Below are positions 34,715-46,700 of a DNA stretch of 64,000 bases, piece by piece. A program made the position numbers and the translations under genes. Within the stretch, counting starts at the first letter, position 1. Each line of letters begins with the position of its first letter. The DNA comes from Phoronis australis (Eukaryota; Phoronida; Phoronidae), in NCBI GenBank assembly GCA_002633005.1, contig NMRA01000080.1, positions 103,216 through 167,215 on the forward strand, read 5' to 3'. The notes beneath the pieces are model-generated. The model made no database searches. It was not told the origin of the DNA and saw only the letters and a list, made by a program, of their open reading frames with translations.

Positions 34715-35388
34715 ACCACAGGCGTCCTCAGCTTCTGATCGTCCCCAATACACTACATATAATACTACAAGGTATGACACTTCGGACTTGAAATTCCACG
34801 GGTGCTTCACTTGAGCCGTCCATAGCAAACATAAAACTCATTAAATTTGCACAAAACAGGGGTTCAACAAACCATGAAGAATTGTTCTTTCTCCCAATAC
34901 CATTCACGGTGTCCTGTTACGGCGACTTCGTAAGAAATTCGCAGTCAAAGAACAAAAATGTTCACAAAAAAACCCCACACACGTTCTCCCTAGGCCCGTC
35001 GAGGTCAAGGACGGTTACGGAAATTGCCGGTGAGTTACGGAAGTAGCGACATCGTGACTTTACGCGACAAAGCGGCAATTTCCGTACCGTCCTTGACCTC
35101 GACGGGCCTAGGGAGAACGTGTGTGGGGGCTTTTTGTGAACATTTTTGTTCTTTGACTGCGAATTTCTTACGAAGTCGCCGTAACAGGACACCGTGAATG
35201 GTATTGGGAGAAAGAACAATTCTTCATGGTTTGCTGAACCCCTGTTTTGTGCAAATTTATTGAGTTTTATGTTTGCTATGGACGGCTGAAGTGAAGCACC
35301 CGTGGAATTTCAAGTCCGAAGTGTCATACCTTGTAGTATTATATGTAGTGTATTGGGGACGATCAGAAGCTGAGGACGCCTGTGGTTC
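34715..35388. repeat. Large near-perfect hairpin (foldback) element with ~315-bp arms
   Basis: The left arm 34715-35029 and right arm 35073-35388 are reverse complements with only a few single-base differences (for example GACGGTTACGG against the complement of CCGTACCGTC). They are separated by a 43-base loop. No significant coding is expected; the open frame on the minus strand is created by the palindrome. A transcript through it would fold into a ~315-bp double-stranded RNA. It could be a foldback transposon or a recent inverted duplication. Confidence 0.95.
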
Positions 35389-35399
35389 AGACGTGAGCG

Positions 35400-35551
35400 T
35401 GAACTTGGAATCCTGCTGAAGGTCACGTATGCGTGAACTCGGATACATTATGGAACTCGGAAAGTTCAAAACATTTCATTTGAACTTGATTGTTTTATAA
35501 TTCCACGTTCACTCATGCGCGATCTGGAGATAAAGCAGGATTCCAAGTTCA
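35400..35551. repeat. Small MITE with 18-bp terminal inverted repeats
   Basis: The ends TGAACTTGGAATCCTGCT (35400-35417) and its exact reverse complement (35534-35551) bound a 152-bp non-coding element directly beside the large hairpin. The inner sequences also partly complement each other (CGTATGCGTGAAC near 35428 against 35505-35520). Confidence 0.75.
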
Positions 35552-36926
35552 GGCACACTAGAACAATGAGGTCTGCTGTAGGCCTTGATAGTTGCCAAAG
35601 CAGTCATTTGATGTTTGCTCATGAATGCAAAACCAAGATGCAAGTTATTCATCTGTTGTTTCGTACATCTATTGTGAAATAGATGTTCGTGGAACAGTGC
35701 AATAATTAACGCAGAAAATGTATCTTGCATCATCATTCAGTCGATAGCCTACGTTCGACAATCCAGTCGATATCTATTGAAATTGATTTCTGCTTGCTCT
35801 CCTGTCCAAATAGATGGAAAAATGCACGTGAATTGGTTTGTTTATACCTATTAGATATTCAAGATGGTGGACGTACTAGTCGTGGTCGTGGACTCGAATG
35901 TTGGGCAATTCTGCAAGAAATGTCAATTTCTGGCCGTGTAAAATTTTGGATGCACCGATCGAGTTTTTGACGTCAAATTCTGACTAACATTACGAGGGTA
36001 TTGACTATGAACGTTGTGCAAGGCAAGAGATTGAGAGAAAACAAAAGGTGGACTGTCAATAAAATGTATGATAAAAATGCCACTCGTTTTATCTAGACGC
36101 TTTATTGTCTTTATTCAGACTGTCGGCTTCGTGGGAGACTGGACGTTGCTGCTGAATTCTTTACCTCCTTGTTGTAGTTTTTGAACTAAGTCAATATTGG
36201 CATCTCTAGTATGAATGTCACATTCTTTTTTGAGTGAAATGATTCCGCGTACTGTTTGAAACGCTTCTATATAGACTTCTATTTAAAGTTATTGAATAAA
36301 CGAGTGGTCTTTGTTTTAGCAATGACACTGTTATTCCACTTCACTGTACTATGTTACTACATGTTACTTTGTGTCAGAGAACTGGATAGATGTGAAAGCT
36401 GTTTTTAGTATCTGTTAATGGGTCAAAACTGGGTTTGGTATCCTTTTAACAAAAAGAAATCGGATGTACCTGACAAGAAAAATGGAATAAATGGGTAGAA
36501 GCATACTGAGACTAGGCCCGGACCGCAGTCCTAAATGATGTCCTGGAAGGGGTGAAATTCTGGTTATTCCTGTGCCCTGCCCCCTCCCCCCCAACTCAAA
36601 ATGCTCATCCGCCCCTGGCGTTATCCAAATATGTGATTTATTTGAAGAAATATTACATAGTCATTGTCTTAAAATAACTTACTCCAAACATGTCACCATC
36701 CAGTGGAAATTGACCCCATTTTGATCAGTATTTCCCGTACTGCCTAGTGACCTGCATTAGTATCACTCAGGGGTTAGCCCACATAGATAATCTATGGCCT
36801 GACACGTCTGAATATAATCACAGTGACCATTCATGATGGCCACGACGATTATGGAAAAAACAGAATGAACACCAATGCTTTTCTATTTAAGGTATTATTC
36901 TATGGGGATGGATTGAGTAGAGAAGA
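35552..36926. other. Upstream region of LSM10, no firm gene
   Basis: No supported coding region. A possible acceptor (GGATTGAGTAG ending about 36921) just before the LSM10 start suggests a 5'-UTR intron. A short frame at 35861 (MVDVLVVVVDSNVGQFCKKCQF) has no recognisable family. Confidence 0.35.
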
Positions 36927-37346
36927 ATGTCTGAATCTATTCGCGAGAAGGTTAAGCTGACCAATACTCTTGCGTGCCTACTTCAAGCTTTACAAGGTCA
37001 AGTTACCACCATAGAACTTCGAAATGAATCTTCAGTAAAGGGTCATATTGTTGATGTTGACTGTTACATGAACACGCACATGTCCGATGTGGAATTCATC
37101 AACCCCAAGGGTCAAGTGACGCCACTGTCAACATTTTTTGTTCAAGGAAAAAACATTAGATTTGTTCAAATTCCCTCGCACGTGAATATTATCAATGCCA
37201 TGGAAAAACAGTTGAGGCTCATTGAGGGAAAGAATGCTTATAAACATTCGCGAAAGCCAAAAATGCTTCGCGGAAAACGTGCTGCAGATTTAACAGAAGT
37301 ATCCTCGAGACCAGAAGTATCCTCGAAACCAGAAGCATCCAGCTAA
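36927..37346 (+). CDS. LSM10: U7 snRNA-associated Sm-like protein LSm10
   Basis: LSm10 replaces SmD1 in the heptameric ring of the U7 snRNP, which directs 3'-end cleavage of replication-dependent histone pre-mRNAs in the nucleus. The 139-residue product starts MSESIREKVKLTNTL. It has the Sm1 region at about 18-57 (LLQALQGQVTTIELRNES, then GHIVDVDCYMN) and the Sm2 region at about 70-83 (FFVQGKNIRFVQIP), followed by the helix HVNIINAMEKQL shared with vertebrate LSm10. The length is slightly above the ~123 residues of the mammalian protein. The extra tail is basic and then ends in a short repeat (EVSSRP, EVSSKP, EASS). The coding sequence is uninterrupted. The ATG is the first in frame after an in-frame stop, with A-rich context. 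No other U7 component is nearby. Confidence 0.93.
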   Translation: MSESIREKVKLTNTLACLLQALQGQVTTIELRNESSVKGHIVDVDCYMNTHMSDVEFINPKGQVTPLSTFFVQGKNIRFVQIPSHVNIINAMEKQLRLIEGKNAYKHSRKPKMLRGKRAADLTEVSSRPEVSSKPEASS

Positions 37347-37570
37347 TTGTCAGTCAAGCCATCACTCAAAATCCTGGCGATAGGTCAAGTACTTGATGCA
37401 TATCCAAAGTACTTTTTCAGGGACCCATTTCACAATGATGCTGTTGTTACGAATTTGTGTGTATTGGACAACAGCAGCCATCCATATTATTTGTCGTAAA
37501 CCAGTACAATTTTCAAAACAGTTGAGAGATTTCTCAGCAGTTTTTTGGCTTGTTGTTTTCAATAACTAAC

Positions 37571-37576
37571 AATAAA
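37571..37576 (+). terminator. Poly(A) signal AATAAA of LSM10
   Basis: The canonical hexamer lies 225 bases after the LSM10 stop on the sense strand, at a typical distance for a compact 3'-UTR. Confidence 0.6.
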
Positions 37577-39946
37577 ATTTCTTAAGTGAAGGATCCTTCA
37601 GTGAAGGTAGAAAATTGTCATTTTTTGAAAACTTTCAAAACTTTTGGTGTCATAAGAGGTTCTCGCTCATTTTAAAATGCGGTCTATGGGTGTTTAGAAC
37701 AAGTTGAAACAGGTGCATAAACTTGCAATGCGACTTCAATTTTTAGCCTTAGCTTGGTAGACACTTTGATGAGATTGATGAGAGGTTATCATACACGAGC
37801 ATAGATTGTTCTACGGTACCTGCGACATGGTAAAATCGCACACGAACTACAGATACTATGTCCCGTCACATTTCAGATGCCACTTAGTGTCTGGCTAACT
37901 TTTATGGCAGATGTTGGTCATCGTCATTGCTGATACATAATGCGACATTCCTGCTTTCAGGGGATTTTGTCACGCATTGAAACTCGTCCAACACAGGTAA
38001 CTCCCAACATTGGTTACTGTCCGTTACTCTGGGCACCAGCAGGGCCCTCAATACCTCGATTTGGGGGCCGAATATTGGCCCCATTCTTTTCTAAAACTAT
38101 GAACAATGACTCAAAATTTATGGCTCAAAAATTCCCCTCAAGTAATTAAACAATTCCCCTCTAGGTTCGACTCATTTGTAACTCACCAAGGTGACAGTTT
38201 GAAACAGTACGTGTTGTTTTGTCTACTTGAAGCAGAGCCTATGAGGGATATTGAAAGGGGTGGAGGTACTGCTGACTAGGAGGGGGGTACTATTTTACCA
38301 TCGCCCAAAAAATTCCTCTCAGAAGGCACAGACACTTTTCCCCCCAGTGAACTAGGTAAGGGTCCTGTCTTATTCAATGAAACTGTCCCAGAGGACATCA
38401 GTACATTACCTAAATCTACTGTGTTAATTTTGTGGACTTCTGAAAACGGTGATTGTCTTTTCTTGTTTTAGTTTCATTACTAAGTCGTTTGGCTTTATTA
38501 TCATTTAACAAAGGGCTCAATTTTTAGTTATATTATTAGAAAATGTCATTAGACAAAGAGGAGCTCACATTTAAGAAAAAATGAAAGTAAAGAACAATAC
38601 AAATACACAAGATATTTCGGGAATTTAGTTGAGTCTCTATTTGGGAATGTTTCATGCAACCGGGCACTGAATCAAAATATGCATTGCTCAGCTAGTTTTT
38701 GGGACTTCATGACCAACTATTCACCGTAGTAGCCTCACACATAGTCTAGGTCTTCCTGCATGAAAAATTCACCGTAAAGACCAAACTGGTTTTAAAAATT
38801 ACAAATTAATACTCTCACAGGAACAATGCAATGGTCAGAAATTTGTTACACCATTTCCCCACGAGTTTTAGACAGTGCCTCACAGGGACATTATCGTTTT
38901 CACAACACAAAATGCATTTTGATTATACTGATGTGAAGTTCTTTATGCAATATATTCACCATGGTTCATCTCCGTATCCATTTATTATCAATATATTCAT
39001 AAATCATAGTGAATTCAATCATACAATTTACAAAACAGTAGATGATAGTAATCAGTTATTTACAAAAGCATAGCAAATGATGAAGGACATTTCAAAGGTA
39101 TGAGTGAAAAGCATACACAAAGCAAAATGCATGTACATGGCTTTGTGCTCGTAATCCGTGACTTGGCTTCCTACTCGACTACTCACCAGACTGGAATAAT
39201 TTAGTGTCCCTCATATAATTAACATACATTAATCAGGCAGTTTACCTTAAAAATATTTTATAAAATATACATCATCCGGGTGAAGATTACTCGTACACAT
39301 GTGATCAACATGACTGTAATTTGGGAGTCCTCCCAGGCCATTCAGAAACCGGTTTTGTATTATGACACAAACTTGTGGTATTGACATAAGAAACTACACC
39401 CAATTGATAAAAACAGCAACTAAGCAGCAACATATTGCCAAGTTTCGTCAACGACATTGAGGTACTTTTCATGACGAATTAGTGCCACAAAAATTCTCAA
39501 AACAACCAGCCGTTTGAAAAGAAAGTGTGGAATGGAACATACTAAGCTAACAAACATAATGAACCAGGTTCATTTAACTCACTTCCATCAACTCGTACTA
39601 CTTTGATTGTGCGCTGAATAATCGATACATAGAGATGATCATAACAAAACTCGTCTCCAAGGCACATAGAGCGGACTTCTAAACTGCCAGCAAGTGTCGC
39701 CACTAGCAAAACAAATTGGAGCAAAACTGACTGGCACTCATGTCCAGTAGGCTTTATGCAGTAATCCATACACAAGGCCAACTGTAAGATTTTACAATTC
39801 ACAATTAAGCAACCTTTTTTGGGTTTCGTTTGACACAAATGCCTTAAAGTTACAAATCTGTGTGGAAAGGCTATAGATTTTGATTTATGATTTCATTCCA
39901 ATCTGCTATAAATCAAGTCGTATGACCATGTCTTTACAAAAATTAG
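37577..39946. other. Intergenic region, no gene seen
   Basis: AT-rich sequence without a supported reading frame, RNA gene or clear repeat boundary. Confidence 0.4.
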
Positions 39947-40190
39947 CCAAAAAGTAAGGTACATTCACAGCAAAACAACAGTATCAATAACACCACCGAA
40001 TTTCTATTGATATGTAAATATTCTGGATGAAATCTCAAAAATGCTATAGTTTTCTATATTATCTTATTTTCGTTACACGCTTTTTGATTTTTTCCAGAAA
40101 AATCATACAAGTCCTACTTCTGACAACCCTCATGCAAAAGTGGAGCCTTTTAAAGCAATTCCTGGCTGTGTTTTGGAGAACATCCTTTTA
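39947..40190 (+). repeat. Dispersed repeat family C, copy 1
   Basis: Aligns by eye with 53969-54230 (shared AGGTACATT...AGCAAAA, GTATCAATAACA, CTCATGCAAAAGTG and CATTTTAAA blocks) and more weakly with 8930-9050 and 56290-56440. Non-coding; family not recognised. Confidence 0.6.
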
Positions 40191-40733
40191 AAAAAATCTG
40201 ATAATAAAACCATTTCTGAAATAGGGTATTCCACAGTTAGTCAAGTTTCCAGGGTCCTAAATACATTAAATGGCGAAGCATTAACATGAACCAGTCGCAA
40301 AATGATCATCAGTGGTAACGGAGAGATCCTTCATGTAGTAATTTTTGTGAATTTAAACTGACATTGTAATTATAACTTCTACCGGTAGCAATTACATGGT
40401 ATTATCTGTTGTTTAAAAATACTTTCAGTAATTTAGAAGGTACGATATCACAGTCAATGTCGTGTTGAACATACAACAAATTAGAAAATGTACACACACC
40501 TACAGTTGTGCAAATCAGTCGTAATTCTATCTCATAAAGCACAACGAATCGCAATGCGGATGAACTGGAACACAACAGTGCTTTGCGAGAATGGCCAAAC
40601 AGAATCTTTAGCTACCTCTACTGAAAGAGGAATAAACTAAATTACACACATTTAAAAGGCAACACAGTATGACTGTACAGTTTATTTCCCCACCAATTTC
40701 ACAAACAATTACCAAACCAGTAAGCAGGGGGTC

Positions 40734-40785
40734 TTTTGTTAACCAGTTTGCTCCACAGAATAACTGGTATAAACTGGTTCTCAAA
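40734..40785. repeat. Short palindromic repeat, TTTGAGAACCAGTTT family, copy 2
   Basis: It has the same inverted ends (here TTTTGTTAACCAGTTTG and AAACTGGTTCTCAAA) as the copy at 4777. The left end is more diverged. Confidence 0.55.
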
Positions 40786-40869
40786 GTCCGTACACCTGTT
40801 GGTGACTATTGTCACTACTACGCCTACATATTAAGCGAAAGGTGTAAAGCTGTGTCCTTGTGAGCAGGG

Positions 40870-41040
40870 CCAACTTGCCCACGATCAGCTGAGCATCCAC
40901 ATGGTCATGAGTGTCACGACGCACGCACAGTACAGGCCAAAATTATTCAAACAAGACGACAGAATTCCCAATCTTGACGGCTGGGCGGAAGCCGAATTAA
41001 TCGTCGGAATAGTCTTCCCACATGACGGGGAATGAAAAGT
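40870..41040 (+). repeat. Dispersed repeat family F, copy 1
   Basis: The plus strand here matches the minus strand of ~44880-45060 at roughly 70% by eye over about 100 bases (shared ACAGTAC, GAATTCCCA, GACGG and GGAAGCCGAATT). In one frame both copies read DG..EAE, then VFPHD or GFPHD, and then a stop, so an ancestral coding sequence is possible. Confidence 0.5.
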
Positions 41041-42252
41041 TAGTGAGGTGGCTAAGTCATTCTATAATTAGAATTTTGTCGCCCTAATATTTGTTACCAG
41101 TAACTTTGTTGTAAACAGAGCTAGCCGTCATAATGGGAAACCAACATTTTGTTTGATTACTTTTGACTTGTACTGTATCGCAACCAACGAGTAGCTGATG
41201 ATCACTTTGCCTTGGCACTGCTTCTGTTGGAACGGAAACTTTGCTGGGACAAGTTGCCATAGCGGTGTGAAGTTGCGCCAATTTAGCTGTTGTCCACATG
41301 GTCACTAGTCACCAATGATCTTGCTCCTTGAGTTATTAGTAGAAGTCAAATGATTTAGATTTACATAAAATAATTGCAGTGCTTACACATACCCTTTAAC
41401 TACACCCAGATGCTGAGTTTCACAGACACGGAAACAAAATTAATCGATTAAAAATAAATCACATATTCAACAAAGTTCCGGGCTGTGACATTCTCCTCCC
41501 ACAAAAAGTGCACCATTGTAAAAAACACATAAAAGGACACTAAGCCCTGTTTTGCCGATTTCAACCAATCCTCATTCTACCCCGACCTCGGCAACATTGG
41601 CGTCTCTCATGACTGATAAAACCAAAGTATAACTAAGTCACTGTGTCATAAAATGGAGACCATGATTCTTGTTGGGTGGTCTGTCCCCACAGCTGCCTTG
41701 TAACTGGCCCAATGTGTTAGTCACGCTTGCTGGTTTGGCAGACTTTGAAATAAGTTATCAACTTTGTTCCAAACTTTTTTGACAAGGGCCACAGAACATA
41801 GTTTCTTTTGATTTAGAGAGCTGGATGGGCAAGTTGTTAATTTTGTTAGCAGGCCAAAATCAGGTTTAGTGTCCTTTTAACTAGATACGCAAGTGCAATG
41901 ATACTTGCATAACGGAGTGCGGTGACTTTTTCTTCACGGAGCCACATAAAATAAAACAACAGGAGTCTCAATATTCACTAGGCGACGCTAAAGAAAAAAG
42001 ATACTCTTTTTGATATCAGAAACAACTGTAAACAGAAAGCTGTTGGCAGCCTTGAGGAAGCTGTGACACTTCTAGTGCCATGCGACTACGAGAAAATATC
42101 ATGGACGGTTGTCTCACAGGCACCACCTACTGAAGTTTGAGCTCATCATTATCAATAATAAAAACTGACAATCCTATGACTTTAAAACATCCATTGTCGA
42201 TGGTAAGTTGAATATTAAATGCTACTACAAATATTGACTTAGTTTTTCAATT
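41041..42252. other. Intergenic region, no gene seen
   Basis: No supported gene. A 73-codon minus-strand frame (41084-41305, MTMWTTAKLAQLHTAM...) has no recognisable family and no clear splice context. Confidence 0.35.
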
Positions 42253-43330
42253 CCAAAAGAGGGCGCCTCTTTCACAATAACACACTTTCAAGTGCTGCAA
42301 GAAGTAACACTGGAAATAGATGACGAATCTGGCTTCTTGATTGGTAGAAAGGTAACATTTGGATATTCCAATTGGTTGGGAGTTGAGAAATGCCTCATCG
42401 TGACTTGCGGCTGTTGCAACAACAACAAACTTGGATGAATTCCAGACAAGTTTGTGTTGGGTGGCCGCCAGGTGGCACAGAACACAAAAACATCAAATTG
42501 AAATGGAAAGGCATTCTTGTCTAATGTTAGGTTATTAATAATTTCATAAACACCCAACAAGGAAATCTTGACGATACAGAGGCAAAAACGTAAAACTGAA
42601 ATCATTGTCCTCCGTAATCTCACCAAGAACACATCTTCAAATTTTCATAATGATCCTTCAAACGGTTTTGCGGATAGAAACGTGGATGCCAAGAATTCGT
42701 AAAGTACAAAAATGGCCACCATGTGGCATAGAATACATCAAATTTGTCCTAAAATGACAAGGCATAGTTGTCTCCTTAATAGACCCCTATTTGTCACATT
42801 TGATGAAAAACCATCCAAGAGCTACGGAAATACAAAGGCATCCATAAAAAATATCCACTAGGGGGCACAGCGGTAGTTGGATCTGTTTGAAACACCTCAT
42901 CCATCCATCATCGGCTCTATAGAAGCACATCTGCCAAATTTCACAAAACTATAAACTACCACTAGGGGGCACCAGAACTTGGAATTGTCTGAAAATCTAA
43001 GTCTTCCATGATCTTCTTATCAGGAAAACACATGCCAATTTTCATGATCTTTTGAGCAGCTTGCCAGATGGAGAGGCAGACATCAAAAAACTAGAACTCA
43101 AAATTACAAAAAATAGCCACTAGGGGATGCAGACTCCATTGAAACTGTTAGAAATCATTCAAGAGAAACATAATTGCTGAATTTCATAAAAATCTGGAAA
43201 TGGGCAGAAACTGAGACAAACATAAAAAACTAAAATTGCCTCTAGGGGGTGCACCAGTACTTGGATCCATCCAATAATACGGCAACGTTATAGGAAAACA
43301 TGCCACATTTCATAAAGATCCTGTAAGAGG
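42253..43330 (+). repeat. Degenerate ~125-bp tandem array carrying CTCF-like motifs
   Basis: Each unit pairs a block resembling ACACATCTGCCAAATTTCATAAA with a motif of the form CCACTAGGGGGCAC. Motif copies: CCGCCAGGTGGCAC (42465), CCACCATGTGGCAT (42716), CCACTAGGGGGCAC (42855 and 42959), CCACTAGGGGATGC (43117) and CCTCTAGGGGGTGC (43239), with a possible seventh, CCAAAAGAGGGCGC (42253). All are on the plus strand. The two copies at 42855 and 42959 match the metazoan CTCF core (CCASYAGRKGGCRS) at every position. The array lies just 3' of the palmitoyltransferase stop codon. Confidence 0.7.
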
Positions 43331-43638
43331 CTTAGGAGATACAGCAGCAGAAACAGGATGCCTAGAGATGACGGCAATATGCACCCACATATATTATATA
43401 AATGTAAGCACATGAAACTATTCACTTCTAATACTTTTCCAGCTTACTCTCTGACCATTTTTTCATCAAAACATCGAAAACAGAGCGTGTGCACTGATCA
43501 CATGCACGCACACACAAAATTCTGCAAGTCAAAACACCATCCTTGCACAGAGCCACTATTGCAGAGTTGGCTGTGAGAACGAGTATAATTCACTGTGTGA
43601 CATAGTAACAGCATACATATGGTAATTGAACCGATTAG

Positions 43639-43790
43639 CTATGACGCATCTGTATTCTCTTGAGCTCCTAACATTGGGGTAAGACTGCTAGTATCGACTG
43701 CACCACCAGATGTCTCCACTTGGATGATGGCAGAGTCTTGTAGAGGACCAGCCTTGGGGTTGGTGTCAACTACATCATTAGCGTTGCTCC
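43639..43790 (-). CDS. ZDHHC terminal coding exon
   Basis: 152 bp, acceptor AAAATTTTGTTTTTAG. Only the frame starting with GG|AGC is open: [15 protein letters not shown]...[14 protein letters not shown], then TAG. That phase fits the 49798 donor. The sequence is not conserved enough to confirm membership, so this exon rests on phase and splice signals. Confidence 0.6.
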
Positions 43791-46700
43791 CTAAAAACAA
43801 AATTTTATCTAATTTAATAGTAACATAGGAATAAATGTCACATACACAAGTCTTGAATCCCTTCGAGACTTAACAAATGAGCTTAGGAAGTACACTAAAT
43901 GCTAATAAGTTGATGCACCAACGAATCTCTTTGTTTTTGTATCTCATTTTTAAGTTTGTAGCAACAAATACTCGTAATTACATGAGACAACTGGTCACTA
44001 AATGGCATGAATTTTTTGTCATTTTCTATGGAGTTTCAATGGACACTCGTAATCAAATTCGGTTCATTTTTTGAAAATGGTATTGGCCCTATTTCCGTAT
44101 AAAATAAAAGTATTCCAAACGTGAACAATCACTGTTTAACGGGATAAAACAAGGCTATAACATCATTAAAGCTGTGCTTTGCAGTGTTTAGATGGCTAAA
44201 AACAAGAATTGGGCCTTATCCTTATGAAACTGGTTTTGTAATACTCCTTACCACAACAGGATTCTATTTCTTTACCAACAAAAAATCCAAACCATTAGCA
44301 ACTCGAGAAAATGATTCAGGATTAACTGGCTTTGGCCAACCCTAAAAACGCAAATTTGAAAACGACGCATATATGCACTGTCTGTGACATAAGTTGTGGG
44401 CTCAATACCGCCAAAATTGAATATCGGATAAGAGTGACAATGTTTTTAAACACCAAAGAACTTTGGTTAAAAATACAACATTGACAGCTCAACAGCGACG
44501 AAATGCCCCATTAACATATGGCTACAAACATAATACGTGAATTATACACCCACAAGTTCTCGCCTGGACCACAAAGTATTTTTAATTAAATGTTTCAATT
44601 TGAAATTGTCAAAACTTTTTAATTCAGTTTCTTAAGATGCGCATCCACACAAAACAGTGTTGTATTTAGTTGACGTCCATCGGCACGCTGGCATTATACA
44701 ATGAAGTTACTCCTGTCCATCATAATAGCATACAGTACAAGACAATAGTAATCGGACAAAACATTTTCCCATAATAACAGCTAATTTTGCTAATGGCAAA
44801 ATGACTGGTAATGATCCATTGGGCAGCAAAATTCAAATTAAAAAATGGCCTAGACACTGTATTAGTTAATTCCCCTTCATTCTTGGTCATGAGGGAAACC
44901 CACTCTGATGAAGAATTCGGCTTCCGACAACCCGTCATATGGGAAATTCTGGGCCATTTTATCTGAATACTTTTGTTTTGTACTGTATGTGCGTATCACA
45001 GCCTGACGTCGACACTCTACACTTGGCCCATTAAAAAACTCAAGCCAGCTACATTCCTTATTCTCCAACCCTGAATAAGGACACAACATGGTGGACAACT
45101 GAAATTTATTTTTTAAACACTTTTCTCAAAAAAGATGAACTTAAAGCTGCAGGCATAAACCCAGGTTATGTCCAAGAAGTGAACCTTGATTTAGACAATT
45201 AACCTCAATAAAGCTGGTGTCAACATGTTTCTTACTCACATGAGAAGTGATTTCTGGGTCGCAACAAAGAGACTGCTCATTATTTCAAGAGGCCATGCTC
45301 GGTGCATAAAATGACATGCCGCAACAACACAACTTAAAGTATGGTCTCCAGCAATATGTAACTATGAGTTCCTTTAAGCCCCTAGAATCACCTCAAATTT
45401 GACTAAGATACAATTTGAAACCAATTTTTATAATCATGTTAAGTGGTCAAAATCAAAATTTTTTGAGAACATGGAAGACGGGTTCATTGCAGTTTGAAAT
45501 GCAACCAATTACTACATCAAGTACATGCAAGTTTCCAGACTCTTAAGTCAACTGCTCAATTTCCGTTCCTCTTAACACAGAGAGCACATGCAAACTGCTC
45601 CACAACACCAGCACGTCAATCTTTCTGAATGGAATGCTCACCGATTAAGATACTCTATTTGAGTATTTCTTGTTCGCACTATAAAATAGTTGATAACAGG
45701 AAATGAAAATAAATTTTGCAACAAGATGAGATGCAGAGATGAACTTCTTTGATTTAGACACCTGCAAAACGGCTTGCCATGCGCTAAGAAGATAGAGACG
45801 GGGATCAACGTCTTCAGTTGTATGAACAAATAGGTCATTTTAAAATCTTGAATATTTTCAGGCAGAGCTTATAGAGACACACAAGTTGCAGAATCAACCT
45901 CAAAGCTTGGGGAATGAGAAGTAAACAACAGCGATCCTGTTGGCAATTAAGTCACAACACCTACTTAGCAGCTAAGCTGACAAATATGAGACAAATGGAG
46001 TAAGTAGCAATATAATTTTATGATGATGATCTGAAAAATCGAAAAAACACCAGTTTGGAGTTGACTTCAACAACAAAAATGTGAAGTTATGAAAGCGTTT
46101 TAGAAAACTTGGTACTACAATTGGTTAAATTCAGCTTAACATCACAGTGTTCACCACATCAAAACTTCAAACTCGACTGGAATTACAAAATTCATGCACG
46201 TTTTTGAAAGTCCATGTCAATACTCTGATGAGCATTTATGGTAGGTTGGAATAAATGCATTGAAATGATACCAGAAGTCCAAAATGTCCTAATTTGCTAA
46301 AGAAATGGCCAATCTTCCAATACTTCAAACTCGTTGCATTGGGTTTTAAATGCGACACAAGCAAGCCAAACTTGTCATGGGAAAACTCAAACTCAACGTA
46401 GTGTCGAGTTGAAACAGGTTATGGAGAACACTGCATCAGATCATCACCATTCATTATCTGGCTACAGAATATATTATACATCCACTCAACTACAGGGAGG
46501 GAAATCGGAGACAGAGGCAAGGTGTCAGCGACTCACCTCGGGGGGGCGCTAGTGTTTAACAAGTAAAGAGGTGGTAGAATTGCCTACAAAAGTCACGGCA
46601 CATTAAATATACTGCAGAGTAGTAGTTCCGCTACAGTGAAAAGGATGGACAGAGAGAATCACTACTTTCTAAAATAAGCGCAGAACACACTGTCGGCAAA

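Noticed and set aside
34962-35219. 85-codon frame in the hairpin element
   Set aside because: It spans the loop of a palindrome, so the two halves are antisense to each other; no protein family is recognised.
46530-46550. Additional CTCF-like motif (CTCGGGGGGGCGCTAG)
   Set aside because: Three mismatches at constrained positions and no association with the tandem array.
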